DNA of 64,000 nucleotides. Source: Marinibaculum pumilum (GTDB lineage Bacteria; Pseudomonadota; Alphaproteobacteria; Ferrovibrionales; Ferrovibrionaceae). The DNA is taken from contig NZ_JBHRTR010000035.1 of NCBI RefSeq assembly GCF_042646425.1, positions 1 to 64,000 of the forward strand, read 5' to 3'. The notes under the pieces were generated by a model, which saw only the letters and a list, made by a program, of their open reading frames with translations, searched no databases and was not told where the DNA came from. The translations under genes were made by a program, and so were the position numbers. Shown here in pieces: positions 50,636-60,915 of the stretch (its first letter is position 1; every line of letters starts with the position of its first letter).

Positions 50636-52936
50636 CTATTCCGCGGCCTCCTTCGCCGCCGGCCGCTCCACCCGGTCGGCCATCATCGCGGTCAGGTGGA
50701 CGATGTCGGAGACGGTGGCCCCCATGTCGACGATCTGCACCGGCTTCTCCAGACCCACCAGCAGCGGGCCGTAGACGGTGGAGCCGGCGAGCACCTGCAG
50801 CAGCTTCGCACTCAGGTTGGCGGAGTGCAGGCCGGGCATCACCAGCACATTGGCCGGCCCGTTCAGGCGGGAGAAGGGATAGAGCTTGCGCAGTTCCGGG
50901 TTCAGGGCGATGTCGGCGGACATCTCGCCCTCGTACTCGAAATCGACCTCCATGCCGTCGAGCAGGCGGACCGCCTCGCGCACCCGGTCGCCGGTGACCC
51001 GCATCGGGTTGCCGAAATTCGAATGCGACAGCAGCGCCACCCGCGGCTCGTGGCCCATCTGCCGGGCCAGCGCGGCGGTCTGGACGGCGATGTCCTTCAG
51101 GATCTCGCCCTCCGGCAGCTCGTGCACCGTGGTGTCGGCGACGAACACGGTGCGGCCCTTGGAGATCACGATGGAGACGCCGAACACCCGCTGGCCGGGC
51201 AGCGGGTCCAGCACCCGGCGGACATCCTCGTAGGCCACCGAATAGGACCGGGTCACCCCGGTCACCATGGCGTCGGCATCGCCCAACCGCACCATGCAGG
51301 CGGAGAAGATGTTGCGGTCCTGGTTCACCATCCGCTGGCAGTCGCGGAACAGGTAGCCCTGCCGTCCCAGCCGGCCGTACAGGAATTCCGTATAGGCATC
51401 GTTGCGGGCGCTCTTGCGGGCGTTGGTGATCTCCAGGTCGGCGGTGCTGACATGCAGGCCGATGCGTTTCATCGTTTCCGCGATGCGCTCCTCGCGGCCG
51501 ACCAGGATCGGATGGCCGTAGCCGGCATTGCGGAAGGCGATGGCGGCGCGGATCACCTTCTCTTCCTCGCCCTCGGCGAACACCACCCGGCGCTCCTCGC
51601 CGCGCACCCGGTCCAGGATCATCTGGATCGAGCCGATGGTCGGGTCCAGGCGGGCGGCCAGGGTATGGCCGTAATGCTCCAGGTCGTGGATCGGCTGGCC
51701 GGCCACGCCGGAATCCATCGCCGCCTTGGCCACCGCCTTCGGCACCTCGACGATCAGCCGCGGGTCGAACGGCACCGGGATGATATAGTCGGGGCCGTAC
51801 TGGGGACGCTGGCCGCGATAGGCGGCGGCCACCTCGTCGGGCACGTCCTCCCGCGCCAGGCGCGCCAGGGCATCGACCGCGGCGATCTTCATCTCGTCGT
51901 TGATGGTGGTCGCCCGCACGTCCAGCGCACCGCGGAAGATGTAGGGGAAGCCCAGGACATTGTTGACCTGGTTGGGATAGTCCGACCGGCCAGTGGCCAT
52001 GATCGCGTCGCCGCGGACCTCGGCCACCTCCTCCGGCGTGATCTCGGGATCCGGATTGGCCATCGCGAAGATGATCGGCTTCGCCGCCATCGACCGGATC
52101 ATCTCGGCCGTGAAGGCGCCCTTCACCGACAGGCCCCAGACCACGTCGGCGCCGCGCATCGCCTCCTCCAGGCTGCGGGCGTCGGTCTCCACCGCATGGG
52201 CGGACTTCCACTGGTTCATCCGCTCGGTGCGGCCCTTGTAGATCACACCCTTGGTGTCGCAGAGGATGGCATTGCCCGGCGGCAGGCCCATCGCCTTCAG
52301 CAGTTCCACGCTGGCGATCGCCGCCGCGCCGGCGCCGTTGATGACGATCTTGGTGTCCTTGATGTCGCGTCCGGTCAGGTCCAGCGCATTGATCATGCCG
52401 GCGGCGGCGATGATCGCGGTGCCGTGCTGGTCGTCGTGGAAGATCGGGATGTCCATCAGCTCGCGCAGCCGCTGCTCGATGATGAAGCAGTCGGGCGCCT
52501 TGATGTCTTCCAGGTTGATGCCGCCGAAGGTCGGTCCCAGGAACTTCACGCAGTTGATGAATTCCTCGACATCCTCGGTGCCGACCTCGATGTCGATGCC
52601 GTCGACATCGGCGAAGCGCTTGAACAGCACCGACTTGCCCTCCATCACCGGCTTGGAGGCCAGCGCGCCCAGATTGCCCAGGCCCAGCACCGCGGTGCCG
52701 TTGGAGATCACCGCCACCAGGTTGCCCTTGGCGGTATAGTCGTAGGCGGTCTTCGGATCCTTCTCGATCTCCAGGCAGGGCACGGCCACGCCGGGGGAAT
52801 AAGCCAGCGACAGGTCGCGCTGGGTCGCCATCGGCTTGGTCGGCACCACTTCGAGCTTGCCCGGCCGGCCACGTTTGTGGAATGCCAGGGCCTCGTCGCT
52901 CAGACTGGCCTGCTGCTGATCGCTCAAGTCACTCAT
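50636..52936 (-). CDS. maeB: MaeB, NADP-type malic enzyme with C-terminal phosphotransacetylase-like domain
   Basis: 766 aa. N-terminal malic enzyme (AYSPGVAVPCLEI, GNLVAVISNGTAVLGLGNLG, PIFHDDQHGTAI, Rossmann VINGAGAAAIA, ANPDPEI), residues about 1-430. The C-terminal part (EGEEEKVIRAAIAFRNAGYG, MVTGVTRSY, LSHSNFGN) is a PTA_PTB domain that in MaeB proteins binds acetyl-CoA as a regulator rather than catalysing. Malate to pyruvate and CO2. Divergent from mutS, a pairing conserved in alphaproteobacteria. Confidence 0.96.
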   Translation of the reverse strand: MSDLSDQQQASLSDEALAFHKRGRPGKLEVVPTKPMATQRDLSLAYSPGVAVPCLEIEKDPKTAYDYTAKGNLVAVISNGTAVLGLGNLGALASKPVMEGKSVLFKRFADVDGIDIEVGTEDVEEFINCVKFLGPTFGGINLEDIKAPDCFIIEQRLRELMDIPIFHDDQHGTAIIAAAGMINALDLTGRDIKDTKIVINGAGAAAIASVELLKAMGLPPGNAILCDTKGVIYKGRTERMNQWKSAHAVETDARSLEEAMRGADVVWGLSVKGAFTAEMIRSMAAKPIIFAMANPDPEITPEEVAEVRGDAIMATGRSDYPNQVNNVLGFPYIFRGALDVRATTINDEMKIAAVDALARLAREDVPDEVAAAYRGQRPQYGPDYIIPVPFDPRLIVEVPKAVAKAAMDSGVAGQPIHDLEHYGHTLAARLDPTIGSIQMILDRVRGEERRVVFAEGEEEKVIRAAIAFRNAGYGHPILVGREERIAETMKRIGLHVSTADLEITNARKSARNDAYTEFLYGRLGRQGYLFRDCQRMVNQDRNIFSACMVRLGDADAMVTGVTRSYSVAYEDVRRVLDPLPGQRVFGVSIVISKGRTVFVADTTVHELPEGEILKDIAVQTAALARQMGHEPRVALLSHSNFGNPMRVTGDRVREAVRLLDGMEVDFEYEGEMSADIALNPELRKLYPFSRLNGPANVLVMPGLHSANLSAKLLQVLAGSTVYGPLLVGLEKPVQIVDMGATVSDIVHLTAMMADRVERPAAKEAAE

Positions 52937-53067
52937 TTGATGATTTGCCCTGCTGACATGCGCATTTCCCCGAGACCGGTCGCGGCGTGGCTTCCGGCCG
53001 GCCGGCGCGCAACTCTCCGGTCCGGCGGCCCGCCCTTTTTTCGCGCGACACCTTGAGGGGATGATAG

Positions 53068-55937
53068 GTGCCGGATTCGACCCCTGACAAACGGGAAATG
53101 GGCCATAACCGGGAAAACGGGGTGGCCCGGGAGGATGGCAGCGCGATGCGCGCCACCCCGATGATGGCGCAGTACCTGCGGATCAAGGACCGCTACCCCG
53201 ACGTCCTGCTGTTCTACCGGATGGGCGACTTCTACGAACTGTTCTTCGACGATGCGGTGGCGGCCGCGGACTGCCTGGACATCACCCTCACCCGGCGCGG
53301 CAAGCATCTGGGGGAGGATATCCCGATGTGCGGCGTGCCGGTGCATTCCGCCGACGGCTATCTGGCGCGGCTGATCCGCGGCGGCCATAAGGTGGCGGTC
53401 TGCGAACAGACCGAAGACCCGGCGCAGGCGAAGAAGCGCGGGCCCAAGTCGGTGGTCGAGCGCGACGTGGTGCGGCTGGTCACCCCGGGCACCCTGACCG
53501 AGGACAGCCTGCTGGATGCCCGCGCCAACAACTTCCTGGCCTGCATGACGGCGCCCGACCGCGATGGCGAGATCGGCCTGGCCTGGATCGACATCTCTAC
53601 CGGCCAGTTCGCCGTCACCACCACCGGCGTCGCCGGCCTGGCGGCCGAGATCGCGCGACTGGCCCCGCGGGAGATGGTGCTGCCGGAAAGCGCCTTCGAG
53701 CAGGCCCGCGCCGCCGCCCAGTCGGGTGCCAGCGGCGAGGTGCCGGCGCTGACCTGCCTGCCGGACGCCCGCTTCGATGCCCGCAACGCGGAGGCGGTGC
53801 TGCTGCGCAGCTTCCAGGTTGCCACCCTGGACGCCTTCGGCAGCTTCGCGCCGGCGGAGCTCGCCGCCGCCGGTTCCCTGCTGGACTATGTCGCGCTGAC
53901 CCAGATCGGCGCGATGCCGGAACTGCGACCGCCCCGGCACGAGGCGGCGGGCGCGGTGATGGCGATGGACGCCGCCACCCGCCGCAACCTGGAACTGACG
54001 GAGAGCCTGTCCGGCGGCCGCCGCGGCAGCCTGCTGGCGGTGGTCGACCGCACCGTGACCGGTGCCGGGGCGCGGCTGCTGGCGGCGCGGATCGCGGCAC
54101 CGCTGACGGACCCGGCGGCGATCGCCGGCCGGCACGACATGGTCGCCTATTTCACCGGCGACGAGGGCCTGCGCCAGGCGGTGCGGGCGGAGCTGCGGGC
54201 GGCGCCGGACCTGGCGCGGGCGCTGGCCCGGCTGGGCCTGGGTCGTGGCGGCCCGCGCGACCTGGCGGCGGTGCGCGACGCGCTGGAGGCGGCCGGTGCG
54301 ATCGCCGCCCGCCTGGCCGCCACCGCGCCGCGGCCCGCCGGCATCGACGGCGCCGCCGCCGNNNNNNNNNNNNNNNNNNNNNNNNNNNNNNNNNNNNNNN
54401 NNNNNNNNNNNNNNNNNNNNNNNNNNNNNNNNNNNNNNNNNNNNNNNNNNNNNNNNNNNNNNNNNNNNNNNNNNNNNNNNNNNNNNNNNNNNNNNNNNNN
54501 NNNNNNNNNNNNNNNNNNNNNNNNNNNNNNNNNNNNNNNNNNNNNNNNNNNNNNNNNNNNNNNNNNNNNNNNNNNNNNNNNNNNNNNNNNNNNNNNNNNN
54601 NNNNNGACGAGCAGCGCACCCTGCGCGACGAGAGCCGGCGCCACATCGCCGCCCTGCAGGCGAAATATGCCGAGGCGACCGGGGTGACGAGCCTGAAGGT
54701 CAAGCACAACAACATGCTGGGCTATTTCGTCGAGGTCGGCGCGCGGCATGCGTCGCGGCTGGGATCGGACTTCGCCCACCGGCAGACGATGAAGGATGCG
54801 GTGCGCTATTCCACCGGCGAGCTGGCGGACCTGGAAAGCCGCATCGCCGACGCCGCCGGTGCCGCCCAGGCGCTGGAGGAGGAGGTCTTCGCCGGCCTGC
54901 GCGACCAGGTGCTGGCGGTGCATGGCGCGCTGGCCGCGGCGGCGGAGGCCCTGGCCGTCATCGACGTCGCGGCCGCGGGTGCGGAACTGGCCGCCGATGC
55001 CGGCTGGGTGCGCCCGACGGTCAGCGAGACGCGGCGCTTCCATATCCGCGGCGGCCGCCACCCGGTGGTGGAGGCGGCGCTGCGGGCGGCCGACGGCAGC
55101 CCCTTCGTGGCCAACGATGTCGACCTGGGGGAGGCGCAGCGGCTCTGGCTGCTGACCGGCCCCAACATGGCGGGCAAGAGCACCTTCCTGCGGCAGAACG
55201 CGCTGATCGCGATCCTGGCGCAGGCCGGCCTGTTCGTGCCGGCGGCGGAGGCGGAGATCGGCCTGGTGGACCGGCTGTTCTCCCGCGTCGGCGCCGCCGA
55301 CGACCTGGCGCGCGGCCGGTCGACCTTCATGGTGGAGATGGTGGAGACGGCGGCGATCCTGAACCAGGCCGGGCCCGGCGCGCTGGTGATCCTGGACGAG
55401 ATCGGCCGCGGCACCGCCACCTATGACGGCCTGTCGATCGCCTGGGCGACGGTGGAGCATCTGCACGACGTGAACCGCTGCCGGTCGCTGTTCGCCACCC
55501 ATTATCATGAGCTGACGGTGCTGTCGGACCGCCTGCCGGCGCTGGTGAACCGCACCATGCGGGTGAAGGAATGGCGCGGCGACGTGGTCTTCCTGCACGA
55601 GGTGGCGGAGGGCGCCGCCGACCGCTCCTACGGCATCCAGGTGGCGAAGCTGGCCGGCCTGCCGCCGGCGGTACTGGCGCGTGCGCGCACCATCCTGAAG
55701 GAGCTGGAGCGCGGCGGGCAGAAGGGTGCGGTACGCGCCCTGCTCGACGACCTGCCGCTGTTCGCCGGCCTGACCGCCGATCCGGCAGCCGGCAGCGCCG
55801 CTGCGCCGGCGGCGGCGGTCGCGGTGCATCCCGCCCTGGCCCGGCTGCGCGGCCTGGCACCCGACGAGCTGGCGCCGCGGGAGGCGCTGGACCTGCTGTA
55901 CGAGCTGAAGCGGCTGGCGGAGGAGGATCCGGGCTAA
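53068..55937 (+). CDS. mutS: MutS, DNA mismatch recognition ATPase (gap in middle)
   Basis: About 955 aa, GTG start after GGGG. N-terminal mismatch motif GDFYELF (the intercalating Phe) near residue 55, connector and core domains, then after the gap the core/clamp end (LKVKHNNMLGYFVEV), Walker A GPNMAGKST, LFSRVGAADDLARGRSTFMVEM and Walker B VILDEIGRGT. Binds mismatches and recruits MutL. An N-run (54362-54605) removes core/lever residues, and its length leaves the two halves in different frames. Confidence 0.96.
54362..54605. other. Assembly gap (244 N) inside mutS
   Basis: Frame upstream (from 53068) and downstream (GACGAGCAGCGC at 54606) differ by two bases modulo three; a length of 245 or another value equal to 2 modulo 3 is needed. 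Confidence 0.95.
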
Positions 55938-55950
55938 GGTGCCCGCCCTG

Positions 55951-56523
55951 TCAGCCGGGGGGACCGGGCTGTGGCGCGGGCAGCACCAGCCGCGCGCCGT
56001 CGCTGAACGACAGGATCAGCTGCCAGCGCTGCCAGCCGCCGCGATAGCTGTCCACCGCCGAAGCCGGCACCACGATGCGGGTGAAGCGCCGCCTGCGCGG
56101 CGGGTCCATGGCGCGGGCGACGATGTCGAGCGACAGGCCGACCGAGACACCGCTGTCCGACGAGCCGTACAGCGCCACGCCATAGTCGCGGTCCGGCGGC
56201 GGCCGCTTCAGGTCGCCGGCATAGAGCGAGCGGCCGGTCGGCGGCCGCAGTTCCGCTTCCGCTATCGTGCCCGTTGCCAGGGCGGTGACCAGCACCTGCC
56301 CGGCACCGTGGAGATCCTCGCTGCCCCTGCCGCGGTCGCCGTCGACCCAGCGGACGGAAGCCTCGGGCAGGTCGCTGCCGCCGAACCAGCCGCAGGCGCT
56401 GACCAGCAGGCAGAGGCAGAGGCCCGCCGCCAGCCGGGCGCGCGCGGGGCGACGGAAGCCCTGGCCGGACGACTGGTGGCGCCGTGGCGAAGCCGCTATC
56501 GTCCGCCCCGATCCGAAATGCAG
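55951..56523 (-). CDS. Putative lipoprotein, start codon unclear
   Basis: Up to 190 aa, ending at 55951 close after mutS (convergent). Lipobox LCLCLLVSAC with basic residues before it (RRPARARLAAG). Mature: CGWFGGSDLPEASVRWVDGD, then TALATGTIAEAELRPP and VVPASAVDSYRGGWQRWQLILSF. No ATG, GTG or TTG lies in frame between the lipobox and the SDR start; CTG 56523 or CTG 56433 are the only near-cognate choices, so the start given is a guess. Function not recognised; lipid-anchored periplasmic protein by signal. Confidence 0.5.
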   Translation of the reverse strand: MHFGSGRTIAASPRRHQSSGQGFRRPARARLAAGLCLCLLVSACGWFGGSDLPEASVRWVDGDRGRGSEDLHGAGQVLVTALATGTIAEAELRPPTGRSLYAGDLKRPPPDRDYGVALYGSSDSGVSVGLSLDIVARAMDPPRRRRFTRIVVPASAVDSYRGGWQRWQLILSFSDGARLVLPAPQPGPPG

Positions 56524-56580
56524 AAGATGCGCGCGCGGCGCCCGCCGGGGGCCCGCCGCCGAAGGGGAGGAGAGTTCCGC

Positions 56581-57354
56581 ATGACCAGCCTGTTCGACCT
56601 GACGGGAAAGGTTGCCGTCGTCACCGGTTCCAGCCGCGGCATCGGCCGCGCCATTGCCGAGCAGCTTGCCGCGCATGGCGCCAAGGTGGTCGTCTCCAGC
56701 CGCAAGGCGGCGGCCTGCGACGAGGTGGTGAAGGCGATCGAGGGTGCCGGCGGCACCGCGATCGCGATCCCGGCCAGCATCTCCGACAAGGCGCAGCTTG
56801 AGACCCTGGTGGCGGAGACGAAGAAGCATTTCGGTCAGATCGACATCCTGGTCTGCAACGCCGCGGTGAACCCGTTCTTCGGCACCTCGAAGGACATTCC
56901 CGACGATGCCTTCGACAAGATCATGTCCTCCAACATCAAGTCGAACCACTGGCTCTGCAACATGGTGATCCCGGAGATGGCGGAGCGCGGCGACGGCGCG
57001 GTGGTCATCGTCTCCTCCGTCGGCGGGCTGTTCGGCTCCGACAAGCTGGGCGCCTACTGCATTTCCAAGGCCGCCGACATGCAGATGGCGCGCAACCTGG
57101 CGGTGGAATGGGGGCCGAAGAACATTCGCGTGAACGCCATCGCGCCCGGCCTGATCAAGACCGATTTCGCCCGCGCGCTGTGGGAGAATCCGGAGATCCT
57201 GAAGATGGCGACCAAGGGCTATCCGCTGCGCCGCATCGGCCAGCCGGAGGAAATCGCCGGCGCCGTGGTCTTCCTGGCCTCGAAGGCGGGCAGCTTCACC
57301 ACCGGGCAGACCCTGGTGATCGACGGCGGCGGCGCCATCAATCAGGGCGGCTGA
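56581..57354 (+). CDS. Short-chain dehydrogenase/reductase (SDR)
   Basis: 257 aa, GGGGAGGAGAG upstream. TGSSRGIGRA coenzyme loop, CNAAVNPFFG, catalytic Ser in IVSSVGG and Tyr-Lys in YCISKAA, end TGQTLVIDGGG. The pattern with CNAAVNP is typical of the DHRS4-like/acyl-CoA-associated SDRs near fatty-acid genes. It interrupts the mutS-glnD neighbourhood together with the lipoprotein gene. Substrate unknown. Confidence 0.9.
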   Translation: MTSLFDLTGKVAVVTGSSRGIGRAIAEQLAAHGAKVVVSSRKAAACDEVVKAIEGAGGTAIAIPASISDKAQLETLVAETKKHFGQIDILVCNAAVNPFFGTSKDIPDDAFDKIMSSNIKSNHWLCNMVIPEMAERGDGAVVIVSSVGGLFGSDKLGAYCISKAADMQMARNLAVEWGPKNIRVNAIAPGLIKTDFARALWENPEILKMATKGYPLRRIGQPEEIAGAVVFLASKAGSFTTGQTLVIDGGGAINQGG

Positions 57355-57460
57355 GCGGCCGCGGCCGGGCCCGCCGGGGCTTGAAGTCCCGGCGCCGGTG
57401 CCGCACATCGCCTGATGTTTCCCGGCGGCCGGACACCGCGCGGGACGGAAAGGCAGAGGC

Positions 57461-60286
57461 ATGTACGAAATACCGCACCGGCGCCGGATCGTGGCCCGTG
57501 CCGAACTGCTGCAGGCGCTGGGTTGCTACGGCCGGGTGGGCGGCCCGCTGTCCGACCCCTCCGCGGCGCGCGCCCTGGCGCTGGAGGTGCTGCGGCCGGC
57601 GCTGCAGGCCGGCGAGGCGGAGCTTCGCCGGCGCTTCGAGTCGGGCGGCCGCGCGCGGGAGATTCTGCACGGGCGCAGCTATCTGATCGACCAGCTGGTG
57701 CGGGTGCTTTTCGATTTCGCCTCCACCCGGGTCTGGCCGCTGGCCAACCCGACCGAGGCGGAGAAGCTGTCGATCCTGGCCGTCGGCGGCTATGGCCGCG
57801 GCGAACTGGCGCCGCAGTCGGATATCGACCTCTTGTTCCTGTTTCCCTACAAGCAGACCTCCTGGGGAGAACAGGTCGCCGAGTTCATGCTGTACAGCCT
57901 CTGGGACCTGGGGCTGAAGGTCGGCCATGCGACCCGGTCGGTTTCCGAATGCCTGCGGCGGGCGCGGGACGATGTCACGATCTCCACCGCGATCCTGGAA
58001 TCGCGCTGGATCTGGGGCGACCAGGACCTGGCGCAGGAGCTGGCGCGGCGCTTCGATGCGGAGGTGGTGGCAAAGACCGGCGCCGCCTATGTGCAGGCCA
58101 AGCTGACCGAGCTGCGGGAGCGCCATTCCCGCATGGGCGACAGCCGCTACCTGGTGGAACCCAACCTGAAGGAGGGCCAGGGCGGCCTGCGCGACCTGCA
58201 GACCCTGGTCTGGATCGCCCGCTTCTTCTACCGCATCGACGACCTGTCGGAGCTGGTCGGCCGGGGCATCGTCTCCGCCACCGAATACCGCCGCCTGATC
58301 CGTGCCCAGGCCTTCCTGGCCAAGGTGCGCTGCCACCTGCACTATGTCACCGGCCGGCCCGAGGAAAGGCTGACCTTCGACGTGCAGACCGAGATCGCGC
58401 ACCGCATGGGCTATACCGACCGCGCCGGGCAGCAGGCGGTCGAACGCTTCATGAAGTTCTACTTCCTGACGGTGAAGGATGTCGGCGACGTCACCCGCAT
58501 CTTCTTCCGCGCGGTGGAGGAGGAGGTGGAGAGCCGTTCCCTGTTGCGGCTGCCGCGGATCCGGCGCAAGCGCACCCGCGACGGCTTCGTCACCGACGGC
58601 AAGCGGGTGACGGTGGAGAATCCGGATGTCTTCCGGCAGGACCCGGTGCGCATCCTGCGTCTGTTCCACCTGGCGGAGGCGCAGGACCTGGACCTGCATC
58701 CCGACGCCCTGCGGGCAGTACGCAGCCATCTGGACGTGGTCAACGCCGCCCTGCGCAAGAATGCAGAAGCGAACCGGCTGTTCGTCGACCTGCTGACCTG
58801 GCCCGGCCGGGCGGAGCGGGCGCTGCGCCGCCTGAACGAGGCCGGTGTCCTGGGCCGCTTCGTCACAGATTTCGGCCGGGTGGTGGCGCAGACCCAGCAC
58901 GACATGTACCACGTCTATACGGTGGACGAGCATACCATCCGGGCGATCGGCATCCTGTCGCGGATCGAGCAGGGCACCCTGGCGGAAGACCATCCGCTGG
59001 CCACCGAGGTGATCAAGAAAGTGCTGTCGCGCCGGGTGCTCTACCTCGCCCTGTTCCTGCACGACATCGCCAAGGGCCGCGGCGGCGACCATTCCGTGCT
59101 GGGGGCGGAGGTGGCGCACAAGCTGGCGCCGCGGCTGGGTTTCACCGAAGCGGAGACGGAGACGGTGGCCTGGCTGGTGCGCTGGCATCTGGCGCTGTCG
59201 GCCACCGCCTTCAAGCGCGACCTCGCCGATCCGAAGACGATCACCGACATCGCCCGCCATGTGCAGAGCCCGGAGCGGCTGCGGCTGCTGCTGGTGCTGA
59301 CGGTCTGCGACATCCGCGCTGTCGGCCCCAATGTCTGGAACGGCTGGAAGGGGCAGCTTCTGCGCACACTCTATGTCGCGACGGAGGACGTGCTGCTGGG
59401 CGGCCATGTCGAGCGCAATCTGGAGCGCAACGCCACCCGGTCGCGGGAGGAGCTGACGCAGCGCCTGGCCGACTGGCCGGCGGAAGAGCTGGATGCCTAC
59501 CTGAACCGGCACATGCCGTATTACTGGCAGGCCTTCGATATAGAGGCGCATGAGCGGCATGCCCGGATGATCCGCCGCGCCGACCGTGCGGGCGACCCGC
59601 TGACCCTGGAGACCCGCACCGACAGCTTCCGCGCGATCACCGAGGTGACGATCTACACCCAGGACCATCCCGGCCTGTTCGCTCGCCTGACCGGTGCGCT
59701 GTCCGCCGCCGGCGCGACGATCGTGGACGCGAAGGTGCACACCACCCGCGACGGCCAGGCGCTGGACACCTTCCTGATCCAGGACCTGAACGGCGATGCC
59801 TTCGACCGGCCCGACCGGCTGGCGCGCCTGTCGCGCATGGTCAACCGCACCCTGGCCGGCGAGGTGAAGCCGCGGCAGGCGATCGCGGCCGGCAATCCGG
59901 GCGAGCCGGCACGGATGCGCAAGGTGTTCAAGGTCGCGCCCGTGGTGCTGATCGACAACGGCGCCTCCGCCAGCCACACGGTGATCGAGGTGAACGGCCG
60001 CGACCGGCCCGGCCTGCTGTACGACGTCACCTGGGCGCTGTTCACCCTGAACCTCACCATCCACTCCGCGCATGTGGCGACCTATGGCGAACGGGCGGTG
60101 GACGTGTTCTATGTCCAGGATCTGGTCGGCATGAAGGTGACCTCCGCCAGCCGCCTCGCCCCGATCGAGGCGAAACTGTTGGAGGCGCTGCTGACGCCGG
60201 AGGAACGTGCCGCAGGCGGCGCGGCGAAGGCACCGGCGCGCGGCCGGTCCCGCAGCCGCGAGCGCGAGAAGGCGGCCGCCGGCTGA
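57461..60286 (+). CDS. glnD: GlnD, PII uridylyltransferase/uridylyl-removing enzyme
   Basis: 941 aa. Nucleotidyltransferase domain with VGGYGRGEL and SDIDLLFLFP (about residues 105-130), GlnD_UR_UTase middle (YLVEPNLKEGQGGLRDLQTLVWI), HD phosphohydrolase YLALFLHDIAKGRGGDHSVLGAEVA, and two ACT domains (EVTIYTQDHPGLFARLTGALSA; VIEVNGRDRPGLLYDVTWALF). It modifies PII proteins (GlnB/GlnK) in response to glutamine and so sets nitrogen regulation. Ends with a basic Arg/Ser tail. Confidence 0.98.
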   Translation: MYEIPHRRRIVARAELLQALGCYGRVGGPLSDPSAARALALEVLRPALQAGEAELRRRFESGGRAREILHGRSYLIDQLVRVLFDFASTRVWPLANPTEAEKLSILAVGGYGRGELAPQSDIDLLFLFPYKQTSWGEQVAEFMLYSLWDLGLKVGHATRSVSECLRRARDDVTISTAILESRWIWGDQDLAQELARRFDAEVVAKTGAAYVQAKLTELRERHSRMGDSRYLVEPNLKEGQGGLRDLQTLVWIARFFYRIDDLSELVGRGIVSATEYRRLIRAQAFLAKVRCHLHYVTGRPEERLTFDVQTEIAHRMGYTDRAGQQAVERFMKFYFLTVKDVGDVTRIFFRAVEEEVESRSLLRLPRIRRKRTRDGFVTDGKRVTVENPDVFRQDPVRILRLFHLAEAQDLDLHPDALRAVRSHLDVVNAALRKNAEANRLFVDLLTWPGRAERALRRLNEAGVLGRFVTDFGRVVAQTQHDMYHVYTVDEHTIRAIGILSRIEQGTLAEDHPLATEVIKKVLSRRVLYLALFLHDIAKGRGGDHSVLGAEVAHKLAPRLGFTEAETETVAWLVRWHLALSATAFKRDLADPKTITDIARHVQSPERLRLLLVLTVCDIRAVGPNVWNGWKGQLLRTLYVATEDVLLGGHVERNLERNATRSREELTQRLADWPAEELDAYLNRHMPYYWQAFDIEAHERHARMIRRADRAGDPLTLETRTDSFRAITEVTIYTQDHPGLFARLTGALSAAGATIVDAKVHTTRDGQALDTFLIQDLNGDAFDRPDRLARLSRMVNRTLAGEVKPRQAIAAGNPGEPARMRKVFKVAPVVLIDNGASASHTVIEVNGRDRPGLLYDVTWALFTLNLTIHSAHVATYGERAVDVFYVQDLVGMKVTSASRLAPIEAKLLEALLTPEERAAGGAAKAPARGRSRSREREKAAAG

Positions 60287-60392
60287 GCCCGGTTTCCGCG
60301 CCGGTGCCGGCCGGAACAGTCTACGGTTGCGGGCCGTCGCATCCGGCGCATGATCTGGCCCAGCAGACGACAGAGATTCGGGGGTATCGAGT

Positions 60393-60857
60393 ATGGGGGC
60401 GGGGCTTCTGACCACCGTGGCCTTGGTCCTGGCAGTGCTGGCCGGGACGTTGATTCCGATGCAGGCGGGCCTGAACGGCCGGCTGGCCCAGGCGATGGGC
60501 ACGCCGATCTGGGCGGCCGGCGTGTCGTTTCTGATCGGCACGTTGATCCTGCTGCCCCTGGCCGCGCTGCTCCGCAGTCCTGGACAGGCGCTCGCCGACC
60601 TGTCCGGCGTGCCCTGGTGGGCATGGTTCGGCGGTCTGATGGGCGCCTGTTTCGTCAGCATCACCGTCTTCGCCGCGCCGATCGTCGGTGCCACCGCGAT
60701 GATCGCCGCGGTCATTGCCGGGCAGCTGATCGCCGCCCTGGCGCTCGACCATTTCGGCCTGGCGGGATACACCGCCAATCCGATTGGCTGGCGCGACCTG
60801 GCCGGCGTCGTCCTGCTGGTGGCCGGGGTCGTGGTGCTGCGGTTCGGCCGCGGCTGA
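60393..60857 (+). CDS. DMT-family transporter, YdcZ/DUF606 type
   Basis: 154 aa with five hydrophobic helices and the repeat-like GTLIPMQAGLNGRLAQAMGTPIWAAGVSFLIGTLIL and GATAMIAAVIAGQLIAALALDHFGL blocks of the DUF606 half-size DMT family. A five-helix unit usually pairs with itself or another subunit. Function unknown. Sits between glnD and murJ and is not part of the conserved core synteny. Confidence 0.85.
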   Translation: MGAGLLTTVALVLAVLAGTLIPMQAGLNGRLAQAMGTPIWAAGVSFLIGTLILLPLAALLRSPGQALADLSGVPWWAWFGGLMGACFVSITVFAAPIVGATAMIAAVIAGQLIAALALDHFGLAGYTANPIGWRDLAGVVLLVAGVVVLRFGRG

Positions 60858-60915
60858 CGGCGCTTTCAGCCGCCCCGGCACCCGGACGGCCGGGCGGGGA
60901 TAACGCTGCCGGCCG

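Noticed and set aside
57338..60778. 1146-codon minus-strand frame opposite glnD
   Set aside because: Exact antisense of a complete GlnD with all motifs; composition rich in Q/H/R without any domain.
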